64,000 nt of DNA. Origin: Tipula vernalis (lineage: Eukaryota > Arthropoda > Insecta > Diptera > Tipulidae). The translations under genes and the position numbers were made by a program. How positions within the stretch are numbered: position 1 is the stretch's first letter; every line of letters starts with the position of its first letter. Of the stretch, positions 20,560 through 31,149 are shown piece after piece. The stretch lies in the NCBI GenBank assembly GCA_958295665.1, contig OY282558.1, positions 310,344,092-310,408,091 on the forward strand. Direction: 5' to 3'. Under the pieces are notes generated by a model. The model worked only from the letters and a program-made list of their open reading frames with translations. It was not told the DNA's origin and searched no databases.

Positions 20560-23498
20560 TTATTTTTTGTTTAATTCAGAAATTAGGTTGCTAAGTAGAG
20601 GATGTTTTTTATCAGTGTCTTTGCTTAGTACCGATTTAAAAAAAAATTGTTGGTTAAAACTCCAAACTAATATTGATTCAGTAGGATAGTTTAAATTTAG
20701 AACATAAAATAATTTAAAACAAATTTCAACCGCTCTGACGATGGAATAAAAGCGATACTTAATTCCATCAAAATAAACTAAAATCTCTTCTGGATTTGTT
20801 ACTGAACCTGTACTTAGCACCAGTGGTTGAATGGGCAAATTGTTGCTAATTTTTTGTTGCAGAGCTTCTTCAACTTCTTGAATTGCTCTGCCATGCAATA
20901 TAAACGATTTTTGCTAGTCTTTAATGGATACTTTAAAACACACATTTTCGCTATTAATTTTTTGCACTATTCTGCTGGTTGGCATAAGCACATAGTGGAG
21001 CAAATACAATATTGTTGCGTTAAAACCGTCTGTAAAACCAAAGCACATTAGAAAAAATTCAATTATTTTTAAACTGATTTTGATAATATTACTTACTCTC
21101 AGATAAACTTTCTTTCTGCTTGATAATTATATCTTGCAAAGATTTAGCATTTTTATCTTTTATTTTTTGTTCAAATATAGTAATAATCTTCAGCGCAAAA
21201 CTTAAAAATGCTCCTTCAATACTGTCTGATGCTGGAAACATGGCATGAAAATCAATCTCAATCTGTCAAACGAAAATAAAATAAAATGTTGTAGTTTGGT
21301 TACGATTCAGATTTAATTATGTCACAAAATTTTATGTTAACTTACCAATTTATATCCGTAAGGCTTTTTATATTGAATCCATTTTTTTAAAATCACATCC
21401 GTTGACTCGGCTGTTGAAATTTCTTGCAGTCGATAGTTAGACGTAGCTGCGTAATGTAATTCCATTTCGGCCCAGGCACAATTATCTTTGTGAATTTCGC
21501 TTAAATGCTCTGCAATGTCGGTTTCAATATTAAATATTTGTTTCCTTTTCTTTGATGATCGTTCTGTAGTTCCAGATAAGTTCCGCTTTTTAATTAATCC
21601 CGCATTCTGTATTGACCTTATTTGATTAAAATAGCCTGCATAAATTTTACCCAAAGGCTTTTTCCCCGGCTCCTTGAAATAATATATTTCCTACAAGATA
21701 AAAGAATTAATATAAAATTAATTAAAATAATAATTATTATTATAATTATAAAATTAATTAAAATTAATTAATTAAAATTTAAAAATTATAATTACCATAT
21801 TTTCTTTTGGAAATAGTTGAGTTATTTTAGACGCAATATTTTGCCCTATTCCGACTGACATTTTTATTTGGTTGGTGACTAAATGTTTAGCAATTAAGTT
21901 TACTAATAAACTTCGAAGGCTATCATTTAAAATATTGCTAGAATTGTAAAAATCTTTGATTTGTAACCCACTGTGATTCCGTTTCAAAATGGAATCAATA
22001 TCCAAATCCGCGATATTTGTTTTATTATCAAATTTATCATTCTTAATCTCGGTATTAGTCTCTTCAATAAAGTTGAATTCTGTATGTTCATATGGTTCCG
22101 TTGTTTTGTTTGATTATTGCCATTTAATTAAACTGTAATCGAATTTTATTTGTAAACCAATAGGAATTTGCTTTAAAAAATCCATTTTAAAGTTGCTTTT
22201 CATTAGTTTTAACGCGTATATATCGACAAAGTTATCTGCAATTATTCAAAAGTGTAATTTTTATAAATCATAAGATGACAAAGAAATGTATACACTACAT
22301 AATTCAAAAGTATACCATACCTATACAAGTGTCAAAAAGCACCTCTAAATTCCAAGCCTTAAGCAAACTGCAAATCTCTTGTTTTTTTTCGTAAGAAAAT
22401 TGAAAATTTTGGATGTTAACTGCAGAGAAATTTTGATCAACTGTTGTTTGATCCGTTTTCTGATTTACAATAAAAGAACTGTTTTTTGTAGTTGACTGTT
22501 CCAAATTTTCACAATTATCCAATATTAATGTGTCAATTGCAGAAAATTATCTGTTTCAACGTTGATTTGAAAATTGTCATTCATTTTAATTTAAACTTGG
22601 TTTTTTTTTGATCCAACAAGGCAAAGTTGAGCTCAGCACTAACATTAAAGTTCTTCACAATATTTTCGAAAAAATTTGCAATATGCTCAGTTATAAATTG
22701 TTCGACAGCCTGTTGAACTTGTTCTATGTTTTTTCTATTACAATTATTGTTGGCTATTATGTAAGTGAAGGCAAAATTTAACAGAATACTCACGCACATA
22801 TTTTTTGGTTACTTCTATATTATCTATACGACATGTTGAATTTATTGCATTTGGTTTTTCATTTAAACTAAATGTTTGTTCTGGAAGTTGGAAATTAGGA
22901 ATTTGTTCATTTGGAATGGAGCTACATGATTGTTTCGACTTGGTAGCAATATTCACTTCTGCGTTTGGTACTGTATTCAGGTTTAACCCCAATTTGTTTT
23001 CATGTTTTAAAAAACATGGTAGTAATATTCACTTCTGCGTTTGGTACTGTATTTAGGTTTAACTTGGTAGTAATATTCACTTCTGCGTTTGGTACTGTAT
23101 TTAGGTTTAACCCTAATTTGTTTTCATGAAAAAACATGAAAACAAATTAGGGTTAAACCTAAATACAGTACCAAACGCAGAAGTGAATATTACTACCAAG
23201 TCGAATCAATCATGTAGCTCCAAATGAACAAATTCCTAATTTCCAACTTCCAGAACAAACATTTAATTTAAATGAAAATTTAAATAAATTCAATATGTCG
23301 TATAGATAATATAGAAGTAACGAAAAAATATGTGCGTAAAAGGTGTTTTCTAAAATTCTTTAAGCATCCAAAATATTGAAAACACGAGGTTTCACAACAC
23401 TGATATTCACTGAATTCACTTAGGGAATGGTTAATTTTCAAATGAACTATTAACGCTCTTGTTGACAAATATCTCTTATTGCACTTAAAACACTTCAT
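20560..23498 (-). pseudogene. multi-exon C2H2 zinc-finger gene inside the EnSpm-like element
   Basis: Exon-like blocks on the minus strand follow one another with plausible splice sites. 23498-23340: 'CFKCNKRYLSTRALIVHLKINH' and a second C..C..H finger. 22992-22790: 'VTKKYVR' then a GTGAGT donor. 22720-22590, 22522-22320 (GTATGG donor), 22240-21797 ('LRSLLVNLIAKHLV', 'IASKITQLFPKENM'), 21690-21346 ('GKIYAGYFNQIRSIQNAG', GTAAGT donor), 21265-21100 and 21030-20560 ('CFKLFYVLNLNYPTES', end LNKK). It looks like a protein family I know only as uncharacterised, with fingers at the N-terminus and a conserved C-terminus. Stops near 22125 and 20915, a frameshift near 22580, and the inverted duplication of one exon show that this copy is broken. 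A role in DNA binding is suggested by the fingers only. Confidence 0.6.
22791..23340. repeat. inverted and tandem duplication inside the zinc-finger gene
   Basis: The exon segment 22791-23013 recurs inverted at 23135-23340 with small differences. The innermost 66 bp (23063-23128 and 23135-23200) are a perfect inverted repeat around a 6-base A loop. Between the arms, part of the segment (about 23014-23062) is also repeated in direct orientation. The structure could form a long hairpin in DNA or RNA. Confidence 0.9.
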
Positions 23499-24759
23499 TT
23501 CGCTTAAATTTATACAAATTTTAATAATTTAAACTAGCTAAATTTCTTGATTGGAAATGTCTTAAATATTGTTTTTTATAAATATAATTCTATTTATAAA
23601 AAACAATATTTACGATAAAGGTGAATTAATTCACACAGTATAACTTTAAATAATAATCACAATTGTTTATTTTACGTACTTTTAAGTATGTACTTCAATT
23701 TAAAAAAGATTTATGTAGGTTTATTATTACAACACTGCACTTTCACAACATCAATATATGACCGGCTTGTACGATTAATATATACGATAATATATTATTT
23801 TGGAAACAAAATTTGTTTTTCTTTAAATAATAAAATTATTAAATTACATCAAATTAATAATTTTTTTTTAAACGAACAGCAGATACCTGTAAATTTGATG
23901 ATATTTTCTATACCTTAACCAGTATATTTGATAAATTAACTATCAAATTGAAACAAAAAATGTATATTTCCTGTAAATTTGATAAAAACTATTAAAAATG
24001 TGAAGACATTTTTACGAAAAAATTTAATAGAATTTTTTTTCATTATGATCGAGTTTTTATCCTATTGATTAAAAAAGTAGTTGATTTATTTCAATACTAC
24101 AAATTTTCATTAACGATATTTAGGGATCGTTAAAATAAACGAAGAATTTTGTGTTCGCCTAAAACAATTGCCTTTTTACGCTTTTTTAACAAATTTTTAC
24201 TCAATTATATAAACGATTTTGTTAGTTTGATGGAATTTCCTGGAAATTGATGAATTTATTTTATTAACATTTTACTCAATTATTTCTATCAATTTTACCT
24301 ACTTTTTTCTTTGAGTGTGAGCTACTAATGTTTTAAAAGTTTTAAGAGAAATTTAAATTAATATAATGATTACGATTTTCAGAAGTGCCTATAGAAATCC
24401 GACTCAGCAAACTAATAAATGTTATTTCATGCTGTTTTATTTTTAATACATCATAAAATTAGATTTGAAATGTGGTATTATTATGCTACTAATTATTGGC
24501 TATTTTTAAGTGTCGGTAACCGGGTCAATTCCTTTCATTACTAACTAAACCTCTCCAAATCCTCTGTATGTTGTGTGTAACAGGGTGTTCGGTGAGGCCC
24601 CCTCATCTCTGGTATATATATCTTGCTTAAAGCTTGGTCGAACACTCCAATCACTCAAGCAATCAATCAAATTTTTCCGTAATAAATTCGTGAAATTCTG
24701 GAAAATGGGAAATTTAAATTTGAAGTAAAAACAATAAATCGCAGAATAAACCGCGCAAT

Positions 24760-25480
24760 CTCAAAATTTGGCTGCGGAACCTCAGAATCCGAATTACCGA
24801 GTTTAATTCCAGAGTTTTGGAAGAAAAACAGCATTGTAAATGTAATCCAGTAGCTTCCATTTATAGCACTGCAAAGCGTATTTAGGTTGGCATTTGCAGA
24901 GACTCTTTGAGATAAAGATTTCAGCAATGTTCTATTCTCAGACGAAAAAGTATTTCAGTTGGACCTTGACCAAAAGCTCCATTTAAACAGACCCAAAAAC
25001 TTTTAAAAAGATTTAACCAAAACGGTTTGTGCAAACATGGCGAATTATTTCAAATAACAGGCCGATTTAATAGCAACAGTATAGCACAGAATACACAATA
25101 ATTCTCGAGGACGTCCAATAATTCTCGATGTATACTTTCTCCAGATGGGCTATTCGATTTCACGCACTATAACTCACTAGTACTCACATCTGCCTATATA
25201 TTAGTTCGCTGATCATCCCGGAATTAAACTCTTGTAGTGACCGCCTACAGGCCCGGCCTAATCCCCATTGAGCATATGTATAAGGACTGAAATAGTGAGA
25301 AATTGGGAACCACTATAGCACGTCGGAACAAAGATAATTTTTTGCGGCAAATTTTTGAGAAGTGGCTAGCACTGCGTAATAAATTCAATGCCTATAGAAG
25401 GCTATTTAACCGCAGTTATTGAAAATGAAGGATTTTGGACAAAATATTAATTTTGTCCTAATTTGGTAATATATAATTTG
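24760..25480 (+). pseudogene. Tc1/mariner-type transposase, decayed
   Basis: Fragments in mixed frames: 'NVLFSDEKVFQLD' at about 24925, matching the region around the second catalytic Asp in Tc1-like transposases. About 25230-25290 gives 'PPTGPA' and 'PIEHMYKD', a degraded form of the usual PDLNPIE block. A C-terminal stretch follows with 'RRNKDNFLRQIFEKWLAL'. Stops are frequent. No terminal repeats were identified. Confidence 0.55.
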
Positions 25481-25591
25481 GGCGGAATTTTTATAACTGC
25501 TTTTTTATAGTTCAAGTCCATCACATTTCAATTATATAAATTTTTGATTAAATGAAACACCATGTGGTGTTAATTAAAATATGTACATATT

Positions 25592-26810
25592 TTGAAGAAC
25601 TGCTATGATTTCGAAAAATTGAGTGCCGTACTTGTTTGCTACCGATCGCTAGATCTGTCTTCTGATCATTCACCGGTAATAGTAACTGTACGCATCTTAA
25701 AGAGAGGAACGCCGAAAAGTCTGACAAACAAGCAATCTAATTGGGATCAATATACACGAAACTATATACAGCAAAGTTCCCTACTGAATATTTCCCTTAT
25801 CGCACACCAGCAGACATATAGATGTGAGAGCAGAAAGTCTAAAAGAGAAGACAGATTTTTCTTTGTGGAAGAGAACAATTCTTAGAGGGGCAACAAACTC
25901 GAATCCATCGATTAGACTACCAACTGGAAATTGGGCGAGAGGCGGTGAAGCAAAAACTAATACTTTCCGCTGCTCATCTATAACGACAGTATATTCTAAA
26001 GTATTCTCAACACACGAAAAAACTAATAATTTCTTCTTAACCGAGAAATGGATGGTGGTTTGTCCTTTAAAGACCTTTGAAGATTAATTGGAAGAATGTT
26101 AAGAGCACATATGCATAATAGTATAAGCCCGAAACGGAAAAGGAAATGATCTTGGACAAACGCATAAAACTACCAAAATTCATCTTCAATGTGAGCGTTT
26201 ATATTCCGCCGTTATATTCCCCATAATCTGAAATTATTAACGACATTGAAACCAGTATTAGAAAGACAGCACATTATTTCGGAGCATAAATTTGAATTCC
26301 CAAGCCAATATGGTATCACAGAGTACAGCATTATAAATGCAATAAAAATTCCTTCGAGGAAAATAATTATTGGTCTGCAGCCTTCTTGGATATCAAGGAA
26401 GGCTTCGACAAAGCGTGCGGCAATAAGGACTAATATAAACAAAATTAAAGAGCTTCCGACGAATAGTTTTCACTCAGTCCTATGAAACTATATAGCTTCT
26501 TCAAAGGCAATACATATATGGTTAAACAAATTAGTGCAACTACTTGCTTAAATTATATTGATCCAGGTGTCCCGCTGTCATCTTATTCTCTACGTCGTAT
26601 ACCTCGATAGTTGTTATCAACTCGTATACTTTTTGCGGGTCTTATTTGGGTTATTATAATGTGATCATCAATTTCACCAACTCAATTGTGATACTTTCAG
26701 TACGTCCCAATGATCAACTTAACATTGTGCATGTGGATTTAATCTATACTCGACATAGCTTGGCTTGATGTTGAATTCTCTCTATACCGTCTTCCACATA
26801 TGGGAATTCT
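25592..26810 (+). pseudogene. Jockey-like non-LTR retrotransposon fragment
   Basis: 'LDLSSDHSPVIVTV' at about 25640-25690 is the C-terminal block of an apurinic-type LINE endonuclease. Further on, 'PISS'-type and 'HQFGF'-type blocks are degraded: 'RQHIISEHKFEFPSQYGITE' (about 26262), 'AFLDIKEGFDKA' (about 26380), 'YSFFKGNTYMVKQI' (about 26490) and 'GVPLSSYSL' (about 26570), in the order of a Jockey-clade reverse transcriptase. Frames change several times. Confidence 0.65.
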
Positions 26811-26829
26811 ACATTATCGACAACTTTCC

Positions 26830-27376
26830 TAGCACTCTCACAACCAGCTAAACCACCCTAGCATCAATATGTGATAATTCCTAGCCCTGTTACTTGCTAA
26901 TGACGTCTTCCATTCCGAGGTTCTATCATGTTTGAATTTCACCGGTTGCGAGAGCTTCAATACTTCTATACATCGATTACGATAAATATTTTTACCCGAA
27001 AAATGGATAATAATTTTTATTTTTATTTCAGAAATGTCGACTAAACGCTTTCTGAAACGAGTTGCTCGGCAATTCTGTTTAGGACTTTTTGCAATGTGGC
27101 TTGAAAACAGTGGTTCTTATGTAACAAATAAGGAATGAGGAATTCTGAAATTTTATGAACAGTAATTTATGTTTGCTATAATATCTATTGTACATGTTTG
27201 CTAGTTTTTGTGCATCATATTGATATTCGAACCGCAGTTACGAAGCCTATAATAATGTGTCTCTAAATCATTTCAAATTTACTGAGCAAGAAGTTCGTGA
27301 GTGCTTGCTTAATCTTAATGTTAAAAAGAGTGTGAAACTTGGAAAATTTCCTGGATCTATCCTATTCTCTATAGGT
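26830..27376 (+). pseudogene. CR1-like LINE fragment
   Basis: 'LLLANDVFHSEVLSCLNF' (about 26890) resembles the endonuclease segment 'LLFANDVMHAEI' of the LINE at 46937, and 'FKFTEQEVRECLLNLNVKKS' (about 27270) matches 'FQFTEEEVRHCLLQLEVGKG' at 47780. So this is a shorter, more decayed copy of the same family. It ends where the retroposon-like repeat begins. Confidence 0.65.
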
Positions 27377-28114
27377 GGGTATTATTATTATTATTATTAT
27401 TGGAGGGCCATGTGGGCGATTAGCCACCTAGCACTGCGTCCTAAAAGATCTATTGTGCTGGACCCTGCTTAATTATCCGTCCAGTTAATATCCAGGTTCT
27501 TAATGAACTTGATAATACTGCCAGCCGGTATGTGATACATACTATCTGGGCTTATTGCTCTCCCTCCTAGATGTTTACTAAAGCATATAGTTCCGCTAGA
27601 AAGACGGTAGCATTGGAGCCCAAGGACTTCGAGAGGGCTGTCCCACTCCCTTATATTCTTACACCTGCCCCGTCTTCCGTTTGATTTTACTCTTAGGTCA
27701 CCCAGCTTTACTACAGGAAGGCTAAATAAAACTGGAGGGTGCCTGATATCCAGAGTCCGCATAATTTGGATTGATTAACCTATTAGCCATTCATCCATCG
27801 GCATATGCTGTTCCACCTTAGATTAGGGTTTTTTGTCAAGGTTTTCTCTTTTAGCGCCATACTTTAGTCTGTGCGAAATGGTCAAAAATGTTCCAAATGG
27901 CCTTAGTTACCAGAGGTGGCCACGAAGAGGCAGCACGTACACTTGTGAATTGTGAACAGCCTACTCCTTACACAATTGTACCCATCACGCAGCTGCCTAA
28001 TACATGACCAGAACAGCTCATGTGATGCACACACTTCTGGAAAGTTACGGAGCTGGTAGATTAATCTACTCAACTTTGGCTCTCCCCTTTAAACGCCAAA
28101 CCACTCTATATGTG
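27377..28114 (-). repeat. retroposon-like repeat, copy 1
   Basis: About 735 bp, closely similar to 32040-32809. On the minus strand it ends in a (TAA)n-type microsatellite, as I-clade and related retroposons do, and its other end is GTGGTTTGGCG. A minus-strand ORF of about 97 codons (27762-27469, 'RHPPVLFSLPVVKLGDL') is shared by both copies but has no domain I recognise. It includes a 14-bp palindrome GTAGATTAATCTAC near its 5' end. The shared 5' end suggests a complete unit and not random 5' truncation. Confidence 0.65.
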
Positions 28115-28288
28115 GGTATATCGGTGAATTGCCATCCTCTCCATCATGCCCAAACTCTTTGCGACTTTGCCCCACATTCTTCTAATCTGGTTTCATTTTG
28201 TGGTAATTTCCTTAATATATTTTAAATTCCAGACAAAAATTCGGCATTATTTGTAGAGTTTTGCGAAAGCTTTTATTAATACCCCTGT

Positions 28289-28910
28289 TATGATTCTCAC
28301 CTCACCGACGAGTCGCCGTGACTCGAAAAGTTGTGTGAATTAAATGTTGGTATTATGGTTCTCACATTTATTTTGGCGAGAATTGTGCGCGGCTGATGTT
28401 TTTGGTTTTGTTAATTATGACCATTTCCATTCGTTTTGAAGTGTACCAGCACAGTAATTTTATATTTGTTGACGTACAGTTTAGCAGACTTTTGTACACA
28501 TTTACATTTATTGTGATTAATTTTGTAATTTTATGAGATTTAATTAGATATTTTATCGGTTAAAATTGTAATAAATAATTGTAATAAATAGTGCAAACAG
28601 TAAAATACAATGTGGATTTATTTTTCTGTGGCGAATGAAACTTGAGAAAACAAAAATGTTTCACAACTTACATACGCATTTTGTTGTTAACATGTATAAT
28701 AAAAATATTTTAAAATGCGTGTTTGGCATGTAAAGAAAGTGTATAGTTTTACTTTACAAAAAATCGCACTAGTCACCGAGAAATATTAGGCGAGCAATTT
28801 TGACATTAGTCTCACTCACGGCGAGAACCATAATACCAAATATACCCACAATACCAAAATTTGATTTGGGTGACTTCAAGTCGCCAAGTGACTCTTAGGT
28901 GAGAACCATA
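28289..28910. mobile_element. foldback-type MITE
   Basis: The ends TATGATTCTCACCT and AGGTGAGAACCATA form a terminal inverted repeat with one mismatch. A second, inner pair of the same motif (TTGGTATTATGGTTCTC at about 28344 and its complement at about 28825) makes nested inverted repeats. The interior is AT-rich and non-coding. Confidence 0.7.
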
Positions 28911-29389
28911 TAGTATGGGCAATAATATCGACCACTCAACACCCAATCGTATGACATTTTTTCACGTTACCACCGGAAGTCGAATCCGGGATAATCGAAT
29001 GACAAAGCAAGCATTCTATAGTCACTGTATCACCGAGAGCTGATTTGGTTGCGTTTTTACATTTTCGACCGTTGGCAATTCGTTACAATTGTAGAATCTT
29101 GTACCCAGGCATTATATCTCATTGAAGCATTATTGTTCGTTGTTATACATTGTTTATCAATAACGTTGTTAACTGCTTTAATTTAGCTAATTACTTCCTT
29201 TTCGCGTATGTTAAAATTAACAACCAGCATGCGGGATTTTGCGAAGCTCAACGATTTACAGTATAGGTCAATTAATAATATGAGTCTGAACGTGAGAAAT
29301 TGTAAATAAAATTCTTTCATTTTATCAGTAACCACTCATCTCTTTTTAATAAATATCGTTTTTGTACATGGAGGATTTTGACTGAGTTG
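28911..29389. other. stretch without recognised gene
   Basis: No ORF, RNA gene or repeat was recognised. Confidence 0.4.
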
Positions 29390-29740
29390 AGGTGGTGTCT
29401 AATCTGGATATACTTTTTTCAACCAACGCTACTTTACATCATTATCCCAAGTCATATATTGTGTTACGGGCTTCATTAAGCGGAACTATAAAGATTTTAC
29501 AGACTCTATTACTCTTAATATTATTGTACGTTTTGTCTGTCCATTGTATTTTAGAATTCGCGCATCTCCGGTATGGTCATCATCTCTTATCAGGGTCATT
29601 CAGAAGCCCGTTGTTTTGTATGCACTTCAACACACCATCCGGACGGGCTATTGATTATGTCGATCCATGTTAACAAGGTCGCTGATCTATTAAAACTACA
29701 ACGGTTAGATTATCGACGAGTTATAGCATCCGCAGTATTC
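29390..29740 (+). pseudogene. possible LINE reverse-transcriptase C-terminus
   Basis: 'YGHHLLSGSFRSPLF' followed by 'FNTPSGRAIDYV' resembles the C-terminal 'RSPSF...YNT..GRSSF' region of CR1/Jockey-type reverse transcriptases. The match is short and weak. Confidence 0.3.
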
Positions 29741-31140
29741 ATATACGTAATATTTTTAGTTCTCGGATCGATCTGAGTTCCCCCGCGGCTAAATATACAT
29801 ATACACTCCTGAACAACGTTTGCGTCAACGCGATGAACTGTTATGCCGGTCAACCTGATATCTATAAATAATAATTCAGTGTTTGGAATTTTCGACTGTC
29901 ACAATGTGTCGAGCGATTCGATTAAGGAATTTTATTTAAGTTTTTGTGTATTAGTAAGAATTAAGCAGTCGGCCGTGTATTCTGACTCTTTTTAATGTTC
30001 TTTTTGAATTAGCGCGATTGTAATCACTGTAGGTATAATCATTAAAGTGTACATGACAGCTTCCAGACCCTTCCTGCAGACATATGCTCGTTGATTGGAT
30101 ATGTTCTTTCTCGTATAAGTTCGTAGTATATTAATCTCTTTTAATCAAAAAATCCGTCCCTTTTGCGGTCATATGTACTTAAGTTTATGTAGACCATCTT
30201 CAAATTGCTTATTTCTAAACATTCTTTTATTATTATGTATAATTAATACATTTCTGTCTTAAAGTGTGAATTGGAAAAAATTTGCACTATTTGATATAAT
30301 AAAACAGGGAATCGCAAAATGTTTACAAAATTTGTGCCATTTTTAATTGAAAAATTCCACAGCAATACCATAAAAATATTTTATAGCTAAAGGCGTGGTA
30401 TATTGTATTTTGTAATTTTTTATATTGCATCAATAAAATTTTGGATGAAACGTTCATTCCTAATATATGAGAAGGATATCGCACATTTTATGGCGGCATA
30501 TCCTTTATTAATGTGTTTTATTTTATGCTTGTTTTCTATAATATGATGTCGTAAAAATCAAATTTAATAAATTGAAATGTGATTTTTAAGAGTTTAGTTT
30601 TTAAGGATATTCTTTCGTTTTCTTAAGGATATTAGTTCCGATGTTTATTCTTGAATTATATGGATCATACGGTGTTTGTTGTTATACAGACTATTCAACA
30701 CATTTTATTATTAATTATATATGACCATATTGTTTATGTTTGGGTTTATGCGTCACGCTTAGAACAAATTAAAGATAATAAGCCGCGGAATATCGTGTAT
30801 GGAACTTTATATTTAGCTGTTAACATTCATTGTGTATAAAAACAGACCACCACGTGCTGTTGGTTCATTCCGTATGTACTGAAAAATATGTAATATTGCA
30901 CGCACCTCTATCACTTCGTGCATTGCTCAAAATCACAAATGTGGATGTTAGGTCTAACAGGATGCGGGGAAATAACATAATGTAACATGGATTTATGATG
31001 CATTGCCTCGTTTCCAGTGCAATAAAATTTATTTTATGTTATTTTATTAAATAGGAAGCGGCTATTTGAATTTGTCTTGAACAAATAAAAATAACAGAAC
31101 GTAACGTAAAAATTTAAATTCCGGAATAAGGCCAAATATA
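29741..31140. other. stretch without recognised gene
   Basis: AT-rich. A 62-codon ORF at 30651-30839 has no recognisable domain. Nothing else can be supported. Confidence 0.4.
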
Positions 31141-31149
31141 TCATCCGTT

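Larger units (their letters stand above)
19630..24317. mobile_element. EnSpm/CACTA-like DNA transposon carrying a zinc-finger gene
   Basis: The left end starts CACTCAAAAAAATAAAGTAG and the right end, read inward on the other strand, starts CACTCAAAGAAAAAAGTAG; both continue with an AAATTGA block, giving imperfect terminal inverted repeats of about 29 bp. CACT at the tips fits EnSpm/CACTA. TG flanks both ends directly and may be a 2-bp target duplication. Inside the tips there are many AT-rich 'AAATTGATAAAA' type repeats, as in subterminal regions. The only gene inside is the minus-strand zinc-finger gene; no transposase is seen, so the element would need one supplied in trans, for example from a relative of the copy at 547-2574. 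Confidence 0.7.
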
